Of a stretch of 64,000 bases of DNA, positions 25,135 to 32,857 are shown in pieces. Positions within the stretch are counted from its first letter, which is position 1; the number at the start of each line of letters is the position of its first letter. The notes under the pieces are model-generated. The model saw only the letters and a list, made by a program, of their open reading frames with translations. It was not told the origin of the DNA and made no database searches. The translations under genes were made by a program, and so were the position numbers. The DNA is from JAEUJZ01 sp964460115 (lineage in GTDB: Bacteria > Myxococcota_A > Polyangia > Palsa-1104 > JAEUJZ01), in assembly GCA_964460115.1 (NCBI GenBank), contig CAYWPR010000026.1:1-64000 (forward strand), written 5' to 3'.

Positions 25135-25548
25135 CTATTCTTGCGCGGAGCGAATGCCGAGCCTTTGGTGGCGGCATTCCGCAATGAAGCTGCGGCCTTC
25201 CTGTTCGGTCTTTACAAAGATAAGCGGAATCTTTTCGCGCTTGAAAAGCCGCGCGCCGTTTATGGCCAGCGTCATAATCGTGCGAATCGGCAGCGAGGCA
25301 CCGTAAAACGCGGCCCCGGCGTGGGGATGGGTGGCCGACCATTCTGCGCCACGGCGGCGGGTTTCCGGATGCATCTTTCCCATTTGGCTCAGGTCGGACA
25401 GCGCGAAGAAATATCCATGCTGATCAATGATGCGTTCTGCCACTCGACAGAACTGAATCACTTCTTCAAGTCCAAAATCTCCGCAAATCGCGCTGAAAAG
25501 AAGGTCTTCTTCGATGCGAGCGATGTGTGCGCCGATCTGGAAGTCCAT
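25135..25548 (-). CDS. STAS/SpoIIAA-like protein
   Basis: 137 residues of alternating strands and helices (LLFSAICGDFGLEEVIQFCRVAERII, YFFALSDLSQMGKMHPETRR) ending in a strand-helix (IPLIFVKTEQEGRSFIAE). This fits the small SpoIIAA-like or STAS-type proteins that are numerous in myxobacteria. There is no obvious Ser phosphorylation motif (DSS) as in SpoIIAA. Its 5' end faces a 450-base AT-rich region. Function unknown. Confidence 0.5.
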   Translation of the reverse strand: MDFQIGAHIARIEEDLLFSAICGDFGLEEVIQFCRVAERIIDQHGYFFALSDLSQMGKMHPETRRRGAEWSATHPHAGAAFYGASLPIRTIMTLAINGARLFKREKIPLIFVKTEQEGRSFIAECRHQRLGIRSAQE

Positions 25549-25999
25549 GGCGAAATTATGTCGCGCTTATGCAATGTGGTCACCATCGAGGAAATGCGAG
25601 ATCTGTAGGCCCGTTCTCGAGAAGCAATCTGCAAACCTACTGCTGCTGACACAGCTCGTCTCCAGAGGGCGTAGACCTAGGAATTATGTCCATATCAATT
25701 CCATGAATCAATTGAATTGTAATAAGAATTACACTTGAAATAATTCCATTCGCAAATTTGTTATCAAAATGAGCTGGCAGCATTTAAGCGGACACAGCTA
25801 TTAAATTTTATGTGGCAAAACCGGTGTTTTCCCTAGTAGCGGTGCATAGATTGGCCTGTTAGTTTCTAGACCGTTCGAGCGATGTGGCAGCAATCGCATA
25901 GCAAAGTCCACGCAGGCTTTACTGTTCAAAAGTGAATAACGGCTAAAGTGACTGCTGCGATATCGGCTCTAAAGAAAGAACTCGTAAAAGGAGAATCCT
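25549..25999. other. AT-rich intergenic region upstream of the KGG gene
   Basis: No gene is visible. The segment 25680-25810 is clearly more AT-rich than the surroundings and contains short inverted AT tracts (AATTCAATTG type). At 25816-25839 lies a box that recurs upstream of the BON gene. GTAAAAGGAG precedes ATG 26000 as ribosome-binding site. Confidence 0.6.
25816..25839 (+). promoter_or_regulatory. Shared upstream box, copy 1
   Basis: The pattern CAAAACyGGTrnTTTCCC followed by TAGTAG occurs here and again at 26560-26583, ahead of the next stress-type gene. Downstream of both lies a second short similarity (TTTCTAGA here, TTCCTAGA there). The copies differ at only four of 24 positions while the surrounding bases do not align. 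A common activator or alternative sigma factor site is the simplest explanation. Confidence 0.55.
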
Positions 26000-26422
26000 A
26001 TGCAAACGCAATCCACTTCTTCGAACAAGGGCACTGGCAGCAAGGAATCCGGTAACAAGGAAACCGGATCCAATATGAATACGAAAAACACCGAGAACCG
26101 GGGTTTTGCCGCGATGGATCCAGATAAGCAGCGTGAAATCGCCAGCATGGGCGGCAAAGCCGCTCATGAAAGTGGTCATGCGCACGAATTCACCTCGGAA
26201 GAGGCGCGTGAGGCAGGACGCAAGGGCGGCGAAGCCTCGCACGGCGGGCAGAGCAGCCACGATGACGACAACAAAGCCTCGGCACGGGGCGGTTCGAGCA
26301 GCCGCGAAGATGACAGCAAGTCATCAAACCGTAGCAGTTCAAGCAGCCGCGAAGATGACAAGTCAAGTGACCGCTTGAGCGGTGTTTTGAGCAGCGGCAG
26401 TTCGCGCCAGGGTGGCAGATAG
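26000..26422 (+). CDS. KGG-repeat stress protein
   Basis: 140 residues, highly hydrophilic. Two KGG-type motifs are visible: GFAAMDPDKQREIASMGGKAAHESG and FTSEEAREAGRKGGEASHGG. These are typical of GsiB/con-10-like desiccation and general stress proteins. The rest is Ser/Asp/Lys/Asn-rich with a repeated SSSREDD.SS element, so the protein is probably disordered. A good ribosome-binding site (AAAGGAGAATCCT) supports ATG 26000. It lies in front of a BON-domain gene sharing its upstream box, and a strong terminator separates the two. Confidence 0.82.
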   Translation: MQTQSTSSNKGTGSKESGNKETGSNMNTKNTENRGFAAMDPDKQREIASMGGKAAHESGHAHEFTSEEAREAGRKGGEASHGGQSSHDDDNKASARGGSSSREDDSKSSNRSSSSSREDDKSSDRLSGVLSSGSSRQGGR

Positions 26423-26429
26423 TGCGCAT

Positions 26430-26449
26430 ATCCTGTGTGCACACAGGAT
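26430..26449. repeat. Perfect 20-bp palindrome
   Basis: The half-site ATCCTGTGTG is followed without spacer by its exact complement CACACAGGAT, 7 bases after the KGG stop codon. Dimeric regulator operator or mRNA 3' stem are both possible; it is separate from the terminator that follows. Confidence 0.65.
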
Positions 26450-26464
26450 GAGGTAATCCGCAAA

Positions 26465-26498
26465 GGAGTCACTAGAAAAACGCTAGTGACTCCATTTT
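26465..26498 (+). terminator. Rho-independent terminator of the KGG gene
   Basis: GGAGTCACTAG (26465-26475), loop of 7, CTAGTGACTCC (26483-26493), then ATTTTTA. The 11-bp stem is perfect. Confidence 0.85.
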
Positions 26499-26559
26499 TA
26501 TATCAGGGCACAAGCGGCTGCGGCCTGCAATGCGTACCTAGGCCTGAAACTGACAACTA

Positions 26560-26583
26560 CAAAACTGGTAATTTCCCTAGTAG
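26560..26583 (+). promoter_or_regulatory. Shared upstream box, copy 2
   Basis: CAAAACTGGTAATTTCCC plus TAGTAG, matching the box at 25816-25839, lies 219 bases before the BON gene start. The downstream TTCCTAGA also matches copy 1. Confidence 0.55.
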
Positions 26584-26700
26584 TTCCGGTTTTTGTAGTT
26601 TGCTATACCTGGCTTGTTCCTAGATAAACGGAGATGCAAATCAATCTCTGAATGTTTTCCTGCGGGAATTTCAGAATTGTAAAGCGCTTCGAATTCGGTT

Positions 26701-26722
26701 GATGGATTTGTCTAAATCCATC
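26701..26722 (+). promoter_or_regulatory. 9-bp perfect hairpin upstream of the BON gene
   Basis: GATGGATTT, loop GTCT, AAATCCATC. There is no T-run after it. TTGACT (26728-26733) follows directly, but no good -10 is seen. An operator or a leader-RNA stem is possible. Confidence 0.45.
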
Positions 26723-26802
26723 TGCCCTTGACTGCTGATCTCATGCTCTAGGGCTGAGATCTAAGTGATGTTCCTTTGGCAAAGACAAACAGGAGAACGA
26801 AC

Positions 26803-27888
26803 ATGATGAACCGTCAACACAACGAGCGTAGTGGTCAGCCGCATTCCCGTGGCTATCAAGGGAACTATGGACGACAGGAAAATCGTTCTCACAAAGGCGA
26901 ACGGGACTATGGCAGCCGCGAGGATCTGCAAGCAAATCGCTATGGCCGCGAGACCGAGAACTGGAATCGCGAGCCGGGTCGTGATGATTTGCGGAATTCG
27001 GAAGAATACCGAGGCCGCGATGTCTACGAAGATAACGACCGCGATGTTTGGTACACCCAAGAGGGCCGCGGCGGCAATCGAGGCGGCTATCGAGAAGGTG
27101 CGCAGGGTGAATATATGCCAAGCGACCGCGACCATAGGTCCAGCGATTTTCGCGACCGCAGCCTGAGCCAGAGCCAAGGTTACTATGATGATCGAGGCCA
27201 CACTCGACCGGCATGGAATGACCGTAGCGCTGGTGCCTTTTCGCAAGGCGGCTACGGCGCGAGCAACATGCATGATCGAGGCCGCTACGGGCAGGCGGAG
27301 GACTGGAACCGCGGCTTTCAGGGCGGCATGAACGACCGCAGCCGCTATGAAGAATCGACCGACTGGAACCGCGGCTTTCAAGGCAGTGTGCAGGATCGCG
27401 GCTGGTCACAAAGCGGCTATGGTCAGAGCCAATTTGGCGGCTACGGCCAGGGCCAGTTTGGCGGCTACGGCCAGGGCCAATCCGGTTCGGACTTCGAGTC
27501 TGAATCGCGCACCGGACGCGGACCTAAGGGATATCAGCGCTCCGATGAGCGCATTCGCGAAGATGTCTGCGACCGCTTGGCCGGCCATGGGCGGCTTGAT
27601 GCCAGCGAAGTAGAAGTTCAGGTGAGCGAAGGCGAAGTCACTTTAACCGGCACCGTCGCCCGTCGCGAGGACAAGCGGATGATTGAGGACATCGCGGAAT
27701 CCATTCAGGGGGTTCAAGATGTCACGAGCCAAATTCGCGTAAAGCGTGATCAGTCGCGTTCGAGCAAAAAACAGAACGGCGGCTCTGAAAAACAGAACAC
27801 TAGCTCCGAAAGCACCACCGGCATGACCTATTCGGCTGCCGATGAGAAGAGCTCGCAAAAATCGACTGCAGCCAGCAAACGCTCGTAA
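26803..27888 (+). CDS. BON-domain protein with a low-complexity Gly/Tyr/Arg region
   Basis: 361 residues. The first 235 are rich in Arg, Gly, Tyr, Gln, Asp and Asn, with duplicated DWNRGFQG blocks and a GYGQ(S/G)QFGG triplet run near 215-232. This composition resembles FUS-like prion-type, phase-separating domains. A BON domain follows (about 245-315: DERIREDVCDRL, EVEVQVSEGEVTLTGTV and VQDVTSQIRVK), then a Ser/Lys-rich tail. BON domains bind phospholipid or help osmotic-stress proteins such as OsmY. No signal peptide is seen, so the protein is cytoplasmic or surface-associated. ATG 26803 has AGGAG upstream. It is probably co-regulated with the KGG gene. Confidence 0.8.
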   Translation: MMNRQHNERSGQPHSRGYQGNYGRQENRSHKGERDYGSREDLQANRYGRETENWNREPGRDDLRNSEEYRGRDVYEDNDRDVWYTQEGRGGNRGGYREGAQGEYMPSDRDHRSSDFRDRSLSQSQGYYDDRGHTRPAWNDRSAGAFSQGGYGASNMHDRGRYGQAEDWNRGFQGGMNDRSRYEESTDWNRGFQGSVQDRGWSQSGYGQSQFGGYGQGQFGGYGQGQSGSDFESESRTGRGPKGYQRSDERIREDVCDRLAGHGRLDASEVEVQVSEGEVTLTGTVARREDKRMIEDIAESIQGVQDVTSQIRVKRDQSRSSKKQNGGSEKQNTSSESTTGMTYSAADEKSSQKSTAASKRS

Positions 27889-27909
27889 GGCACTCTGCAA
27901 AACTGTGTA

Positions 27910-27941
27910 GCGCGGCTGTGTCCTTAGGGATACAGTCGCGC
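27910..27941. terminator. Strong 14-bp hairpin between convergent genes
   Basis: GCGCGGCTGTGTCC pairs with GGATACAGTCGCGC (two G-U pairs on the plus strand) around a TTAG loop. It lies 22 bases after the BON stop and 48 bases after the kinase stop on the other strand. The T-run is poor on both strands (TTTTGC on the minus side), so it may act as a bidirectional terminator or as an mRNA 3'-end stabiliser. Confidence 0.5.
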
Positions 27942-27988
27942 TGCAAGTTCGTCCCTTCCCTTCAAGCAGAAAGCTTTAGAGTCAGAAC

Positions 27989-29917
27989 CTAAAATACCGG
28001 ACGAATGACAGCGTCCCCGCTGCTTTTGCTTCGGCGGTGCTTGGTCGGCTTTTCGGCCGGATCTTTGCTGGCCGAGTCTTTGAGTCCGGCGGAATCCTTG
28101 GCCGCTTTGTCTTTGGCCGCTTTGCTGCTGTCCTTGCTAACTTTGCCGTCTTTGGCTTTTGCCGGCTTATCGGTCTGGCTGCTTGGCAGGGCCGCGGTGC
28201 TTTGGCCTTCGCTGGCAGTGATGGGTTTGTCGGTCTGAGGCTTGCTGCCCGTTTCACTTGGTCCGGGCGGTGCAGCGACCTGTTCCTTGCTCAGGGTTAA
28301 TTCCAAGGTTTGTGATTCGCTGGGGTTCACTGTGCGGGTTTCTTCGCGAAAGCCGGCCAGCCGCACCTTGATATCTACGGGTTTGCCGCCTTTGGGCAAG
28401 CGAAATACATAAGGAGTCTTGCCCATCGCGTTGTCGTCATCGCTGCGATAGATCGCGGCCGCCGGCGGGGTGGTCTTGACCGCGATGTTTACCAAGGCCT
28501 CTACCGGCGGAAGCTGACTAGCGGCGCGATGGTTGCTAATCATTCGAATGCCCAGAATCAGCAGCGTTCCAAAGACCATGGCCCCAAGGAAGCCAAAAAG
28601 TACATTCAGCGGCCGGCGCCGGCTCGAATCCTGCTCGACAGAAGCGCCGGAAAGCGTGGTAACTCGCGGTCCGCCGACTAGGCCCTGCATCATTTCCGGG
28701 GTCATTCCCGGCGCTAGCATCATCCCGGTTGGACCACCAGGCACCATCTGCATCGGAGGCATGAGCGCCGTCCCCGGTGGAAGCATTTGCATTTGCTGCA
28801 TCTGCATTTGCATCTGCTGCATCTGCATTTGCTGCATTGCCGGCGGCAGATTGGGATTCACGACGGCCCATAAGGCGGATGGCGAGCGCTGCGTCCCGCT
28901 GCTGGTCAGATTGCCCGAAGCCCCAGCCATCCCGGGGCCCATAGCCGGCATGACGCCTGTGCCCAGCGGATTTTGCGCGATCAAAAGCGGATTGCCAGCT
29001 TGGGGCAGGGCCGCCGCGGTCGGCGCTGGCGCGCCTGCCAAAAACGTCTGAAAATGCGGCAGCGGATCGCTAAGCGCCGCCAGAAAATCGTTCATCGACT
29101 GAAAGCGGTCCTCTTTGCGTTTGCGCAGGCAGCGCAGAACAATGGCTTCCAGCTCTGGGGGAAGGCTCGGATTGATGCTGCGCGGCGGTTCCGGCTCGCG
29201 GGTCAGATGGGCGACCAGCACCTCGCCAAATCCGTCGCCCGGAAAAGGCACGCGGCCGGTCAAAAGTTCGTACATCATGACGCCCAGCGCGTAAATATCG
29301 GCGCGCGCGTCGATTTTGCCTTTGCCGTCGCACTGCTCGGGACTCATATAGGTCGGAGTGCCAAGCACCATTCCGGTTCGCGTCTTCTGGTTCAGCACCG
29401 AACCCTGATCGCTAGTCAACTTGGCAATGCCGAAATCGAGCAGTTTGACGTAATTGCGATCTCCCGGACGGTTGCACAGATAGACGTTTTCCGGCTTCAG
29501 GTCGCGATGAATGACGCCCTTGGCATGGCTCGCGGCAAGGGCGCCAATGCATTGGGCCAAAATGATCAGCGCATCGCGAACATTGACCCCCTCGCGCCGC
29601 ATGCGCGTCGCCAGGCTTTCTCCGTCCAAATACTCCATAATGATGTATTTGCAAGCGACGCCATCAAAGCTCGTATCGCCAAAATCAATAATATCTACGA
29701 TGTTTGGGTGGCTGATGTCGTTGACGGCCTTGGCTTCATTAAAAAATCGAGTAACAACGTCGGTTTTGCTACACAGCTCTTCATGCAGAACTTTGATCGC
29801 GACCCGCTTGCCAATCGTCGGATGATGGCCTAGGTACACAGACCCCATGCCACCCTCGCCGATTTGGCTTTGAATGTCATAGTTCCCAAGTCGCTTACCG
29901 ACCAGGCTCATCGTCAT
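27989..29917 (-). CDS. Ser/Thr kinase with Met/Gln-rich linker and PEGA-like C-terminus
   Basis: About 642 residues. The kinase domain (9-275) is complete: IGEGGMGSVY, VAIKVL, VIHRDLKPEN, LLDFGIAKL, GTPTYMSPEQC. A linker near 340-420 is full of Met, Gln and Pro (MQQMQMQQMQM). One membrane helix follows (VLFGFLGAMVFGTLLILGI), then an extracytoplasmic PEGA-like domain (VKTTPPAAAIYRSDD ... KVRLAGF) and a Lys/Ser/Ala-rich disordered tail. ATG 29917 or 29911 begins the usual LVGKRLGNY start. The Met-rich linker is cytoplasmic by topology, so copper binding is not the obvious reading. It is divergent from hppA. Confidence 0.93.
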   Translation of the reverse strand: MTMSLVGKRLGNYDIQSQIGEGGMGSVYLGHHPTIGKRVAIKVLHEELCSKTDVVTRFFNEAKAVNDISHPNIVDIIDFGDTSFDGVACKYIIMEYLDGESLATRMRREGVNVRDALIILAQCIGALAASHAKGVIHRDLKPENVYLCNRPGDRNYVKLLDFGIAKLTSDQGSVLNQKTRTGMVLGTPTYMSPEQCDGKGKIDARADIYALGVMMYELLTGRVPFPGDGFGEVLVAHLTREPEPPRSINPSLPPELEAIVLRCLRKRKEDRFQSMNDFLAALSDPLPHFQTFLAGAPAPTAAALPQAGNPLLIAQNPLGTGVMPAMGPGMAGASGNLTSSGTQRSPSALWAVVNPNLPPAMQQMQMQQMQMQMQQMQMLPPGTALMPPMQMVPGGPTGMMLAPGMTPEMMQGLVGGPRVTTLSGASVEQDSSRRRPLNVLFGFLGAMVFGTLLILGIRMISNHRAASQLPPVEALVNIAVKTTPPAAAIYRSDDDNAMGKTPYVFRLPKGGKPVDIKVRLAGFREETRTVNPSESQTLELTLSKEQVAAPPGPSETGSKPQTDKPITASEGQSTAALPSSQTDKPAKAKDGKVSKDSSKAAKDKAAKDSAGLKDSASKDPAEKPTKHRRSKSSGDAVIRPVF

Positions 29918-30097
29918 AACTAAGGCTCCCCAGCGTGCAGGGCTTTTGCCCATAGGCGGCGGATATGCAGCCAGCCTCCTGCATGCGTAGGCAGTATAAC
30001 AGAACCTCTACGGCTCGCCCAGCGCCGCCAAGCAACTTGCGCCTGGCGCAATTGAAATCGGCAAAAGTCGGCTTCCCGCTTTTCATGGATTACAGGC

Positions 30098-30127
30098 TTT
30101 ACACGGTCTGCCCGTCTGAACTATAAA
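30098..30127 (+). promoter_or_regulatory. Promoter of hppA
   Basis: TTTACA (30098-30103), 18-base spacer, TATAAA (30122-30127). The transcript would start near 30134, about 30 bases before ATG 30164, which has CGGAGG as ribosome-binding site. Confidence 0.6.
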
Positions 30128-30163
30128 ACCGGCCGATATTCTGAACCTCGGAGGATTCACGAA

Positions 30164-32698
30164 ATGGCCAGGAGATTGTCCCGACAACTTGAAATCGGGC
30201 GCGCAACAAAACCCGCTTTGGCACGAGGAGCTGCCATCCTGATGGCGGCCTTTATGCTCCTTTTTGGCGGCTTTGCCGATGCCGAGACGGAGGGTGCCCT
30301 TGGCAAAGTCGCAGAGCACGTCAGTGAAGCGACTTTGAAGCTGCCGGACCTGTCATCGGTGCAGTTTCTGGGGATGGACGGCAAGACTCTTTTAACCTTT
30401 GGACTTTTGGTCTGCGCCCTGGCCATGGGATTTGGCCTGGTGATTTACAGCCAGCTTAAGAACTTGCCGGTGCATCGTTCGATGCGGGAAATCTCGGAGC
30501 TTATCTACGAGACCTGCAAGACCTACCTTGTCACCCAGGGCAAGTTCATCATGGTGCTGTGGGTGTTTATCGCCACCATCATGGCTGTGTACTTTATGAA
30601 TGAGTACAGTAAGCCCGAGTTGGCGCTGGACATGGGCGATCGCCTGCTGCGCGTCGGCATCATCATCATCTTTTCGGTCATTGGCATTGCCGGCAGCTAT
30701 GGCGTGGCGTGGTTTGGCATTCGCGTCAACACCTTCGCCAATTCTCGGGCGGCTTTTGCCTCGCTGCGCGGCAAGCCGTTTTTGACCTATGCCATTCCGA
30801 TCAAAGCCGGCATGAGCATCGGCATGCTGCTTATCGCCACCGAGCTTTTGATGATGCTGGCGATTTTGCTTTTTGTTCCGCGTCAATACGCCGGACCGTG
30901 CTTCATCGGTTTTGCCATCGGTGAATCGCTCGGCGCCGCCGCGCTGCGCATTGCCGGAGGCATCTTCACCAAGATTGCCGACATCGGCAGCGACCTTATG
31001 AAGATCGTCTTTAAGATCAAGGAAGACGATGCCCGCAATCCCGGCGTCATCGCCGACTGCACGGGCGACAACGCCGGCGACTCGGTCGGTCCTTCGGCCG
31101 ACGGATTTGAAACCTACGGAGTCACTGGCGTTGCGCTTATCACCTTTATTCTAGTTGCCGTACCGCCGTCGCATCAGGTTCAGCTCATGGTGTGGATCTT
31201 CGCGATGCGCGTCATGATGGTCATTTCTTCGGGCTTTTCTTACCTGGCCAACGGCGTCGCCGTTCGCGCCCGCTACGGCGAAGCCGAGCACTTCGATTTC
31301 GAGCAACCTCTGACCCAGCTTGTGTGGGTGACTTCGCTCGTCTCGGTGGCCATGACCTACGCGGTCTCGTACTTGCTTATCAAAGACCTGGGCGATGGTT
31401 CGGCTTGGTGGCGGCTGTCTTCGATCATCACCTGCGGTACGCTGGCCGGAGCCATCATTCCCGAAATCGTCAAAATCTTCACCTCAACCTCCTCGGGCCA
31501 TGTGCGCGAAGTGGTGACAAGCTCACGCGAAGGCGGTCCATCGCTGAACATTCTGTCCGGACTTACGGCAGGCAACTTCAGCGCCTACTGGCTGGGCCTG
31601 ACCATCGCTGTGCTCATGGGCATGGCCTACTACGTCGGCCAAAACGGCCTTGAGCAACTTATGGATGCGCGCGTCGTCGCGGTGTTCGCCTTTGGCCTTG
31701 TCGCCTTCGGCTTTTTGGGCATGGGCCCGGTGACCATCGCCGTGGATTCCTACGGCCCGGTTACCGATAACGCGCAGTCGGTCTACGAACTATCGCTCAT
31801 CGAAAACGTCCCCAACGTCAAAGCTGAGATCAAGAAGGAATTCGGCTTCGAGCCCAACTTCGAGCGCGCCAAAGAGTTTTTGGAAGAAAACGACGGCGCC
31901 GGCAATACCTTCAAAGCCACGGCCAAGCCGGTGCTTATCGGCACTGCAGTGGTGGGCTCTACGACGATGATCTTTTCGATCATCATGATTCTGACCGGCC
32001 ATTTGACGCAGAACCTCGACAAGCTGTCGCTGCTGCATCCGCCATTTTTGCTGGGGCTGATTATGGGCGGCGCGATGATTTACTGGTTCTCTGGCGCTTC
32101 CACGCAAGCCGTTTCCACGGGCGCGTATCGAGCCGTTGAATTCATCAAGCGCAACATCAAGCTCGAAGGCGTCGAAAAGGCCTCGGTTGAGGACTCGAAG
32201 CGGGTCGTCGAGATCTGCACCCAGTACGCGCAGCGCGGCATGTTCAACATCTTTTTGGCCGTGTTCTTTACTACGCTGTCGTTCGCGTGCTTTGAGCCCT
32301 ACTTCTTTATCGGCTACCTCATCTCGATTGCGCTGTTCGGTCTATTTCAGGCGCTGTTTATGGCCAACGCCGGCGGCGCGTGGGACAACGCCAAAAAAGT
32401 CGTTGAGACCGAGCTCAAAGAAAAAGGCTCCGAGCTGCATGCCGCTTGCGTCGTCGGCGACACCGTAGGCGACCCCTTCAAAGACACTTCCTCGGTGGCC
32501 ATGAACCCGGTGATCAAATTCACCACCCTGTTTGGTCTTTTGGCCGTCGAGCTGTCCATCGGCATCGGGGAAGGCATCGCCCACATCATCGCCGCCGTCT
32601 GTCTGGCGGTGGCCTTGTTCTTTGTGCATCGTTCCTTCTACGGCATGCGCATCGAAACGAGCCCCGCTGCACCGTCCGCTCCTTCTAAGACCCACTAA
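30164..32698 (+). CDS. hppA: Membrane-bound proton-translocating pyrophosphatase
   Basis: 844 residues with about 16 membrane helices and an added N-terminal hydrophobic leader (AAILMAAFMLLFGGFADA), so it is longer than most members. It hydrolyses PPi and pumps H+. The substrate site is present but divergent (GGIFTKIADIGSDL, then ADCTGDNAGDSVGPSADGFETYG in place of the usual DNVGDNVGD). At the position that decides K+ dependence the sequence is GNTFKA, with Lys as in K+-independent enzymes. The second Asp motif (VGDTVGDPFKDTSSVAMNPVIK) is intact. A good promoter and Shine-Dalgarno sequence precede it. Cation specificity (H+ or Na+) is inferred. Confidence 0.93.
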   Translation: MARRLSRQLEIGRATKPALARGAAILMAAFMLLFGGFADAETEGALGKVAEHVSEATLKLPDLSSVQFLGMDGKTLLTFGLLVCALAMGFGLVIYSQLKNLPVHRSMREISELIYETCKTYLVTQGKFIMVLWVFIATIMAVYFMNEYSKPELALDMGDRLLRVGIIIIFSVIGIAGSYGVAWFGIRVNTFANSRAAFASLRGKPFLTYAIPIKAGMSIGMLLIATELLMMLAILLFVPRQYAGPCFIGFAIGESLGAAALRIAGGIFTKIADIGSDLMKIVFKIKEDDARNPGVIADCTGDNAGDSVGPSADGFETYGVTGVALITFILVAVPPSHQVQLMVWIFAMRVMMVISSGFSYLANGVAVRARYGEAEHFDFEQPLTQLVWVTSLVSVAMTYAVSYLLIKDLGDGSAWWRLSSIITCGTLAGAIIPEIVKIFTSTSSGHVREVVTSSREGGPSLNILSGLTAGNFSAYWLGLTIAVLMGMAYYVGQNGLEQLMDARVVAVFAFGLVAFGFLGMGPVTIAVDSYGPVTDNAQSVYELSLIENVPNVKAEIKKEFGFEPNFERAKEFLEENDGAGNTFKATAKPVLIGTAVVGSTTMIFSIIMILTGHLTQNLDKLSLLHPPFLLGLIMGGAMIYWFSGASTQAVSTGAYRAVEFIKRNIKLEGVEKASVEDSKRVVEICTQYAQRGMFNIFLAVFFTTLSFACFEPYFFIGYLISIALFGLFQALFMANAGGAWDNAKKVVETELKEKGSELHAACVVGDTVGDPFKDTSSVAMNPVIKFTTLFGLLAVELSIGIGEGIAHIIAAVCLAVALFFVHRSFYGMRIETSPAAPSAPSKTH

Positions 32699-32735
32699 AA
32701 GGGCTACACGGCTACGGCCTGGCGACTGAGATTTA

Positions 32736-32857
32736 GAGCCTATTCCAAAACCGTAGCGAGGAACCCCGGATGCAAGGAGGGAGGGGGATCGGCCTACAGG
32801 CCGTGACCGACGACCGACGCAGCAGACGGGGTCCGCAGTGGGTTTTGGAATAGGCTC
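32736..32857. mobile_element. 122-bp MITE with 17-bp terminal inverted repeats
   Basis: The ends are GAGCCTATTCCAAAACC (32736-32752) and its exact inverse at 32841-32857. The element is flanked by a TTA direct repeat (32733-32735 and 32858-32860). GAG-starting ends with a CCAAAAC block and a 3-bp TNA target duplication match the IS5 family, IS427/IS1031 type. The interior has no ORF, so this is a non-autonomous derivative. It sits between convergent genes. The right-hand TTA is the TAA stop codon of the minus-strand gene, duplicated on insertion. Confidence 0.8.

Larger units (their letters stand above)
26423..26802. other. Structured intergenic region between the two stress genes
   Basis: 380 bases without a gene. 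In order they hold a perfect 20-bp palindrome (26430-26449), a rho-independent terminator (26465-26498), the second copy of the shared box (26560-26583), a 9-bp perfect hairpin (26701-26722) and the AGGAG ribosome-binding site of the BON gene. Confidence 0.7.

Noticed and set aside
26728..26750. TTGACT as -35 for the BON gene
   Set aside because: No acceptable -10 at 15-19 bases.
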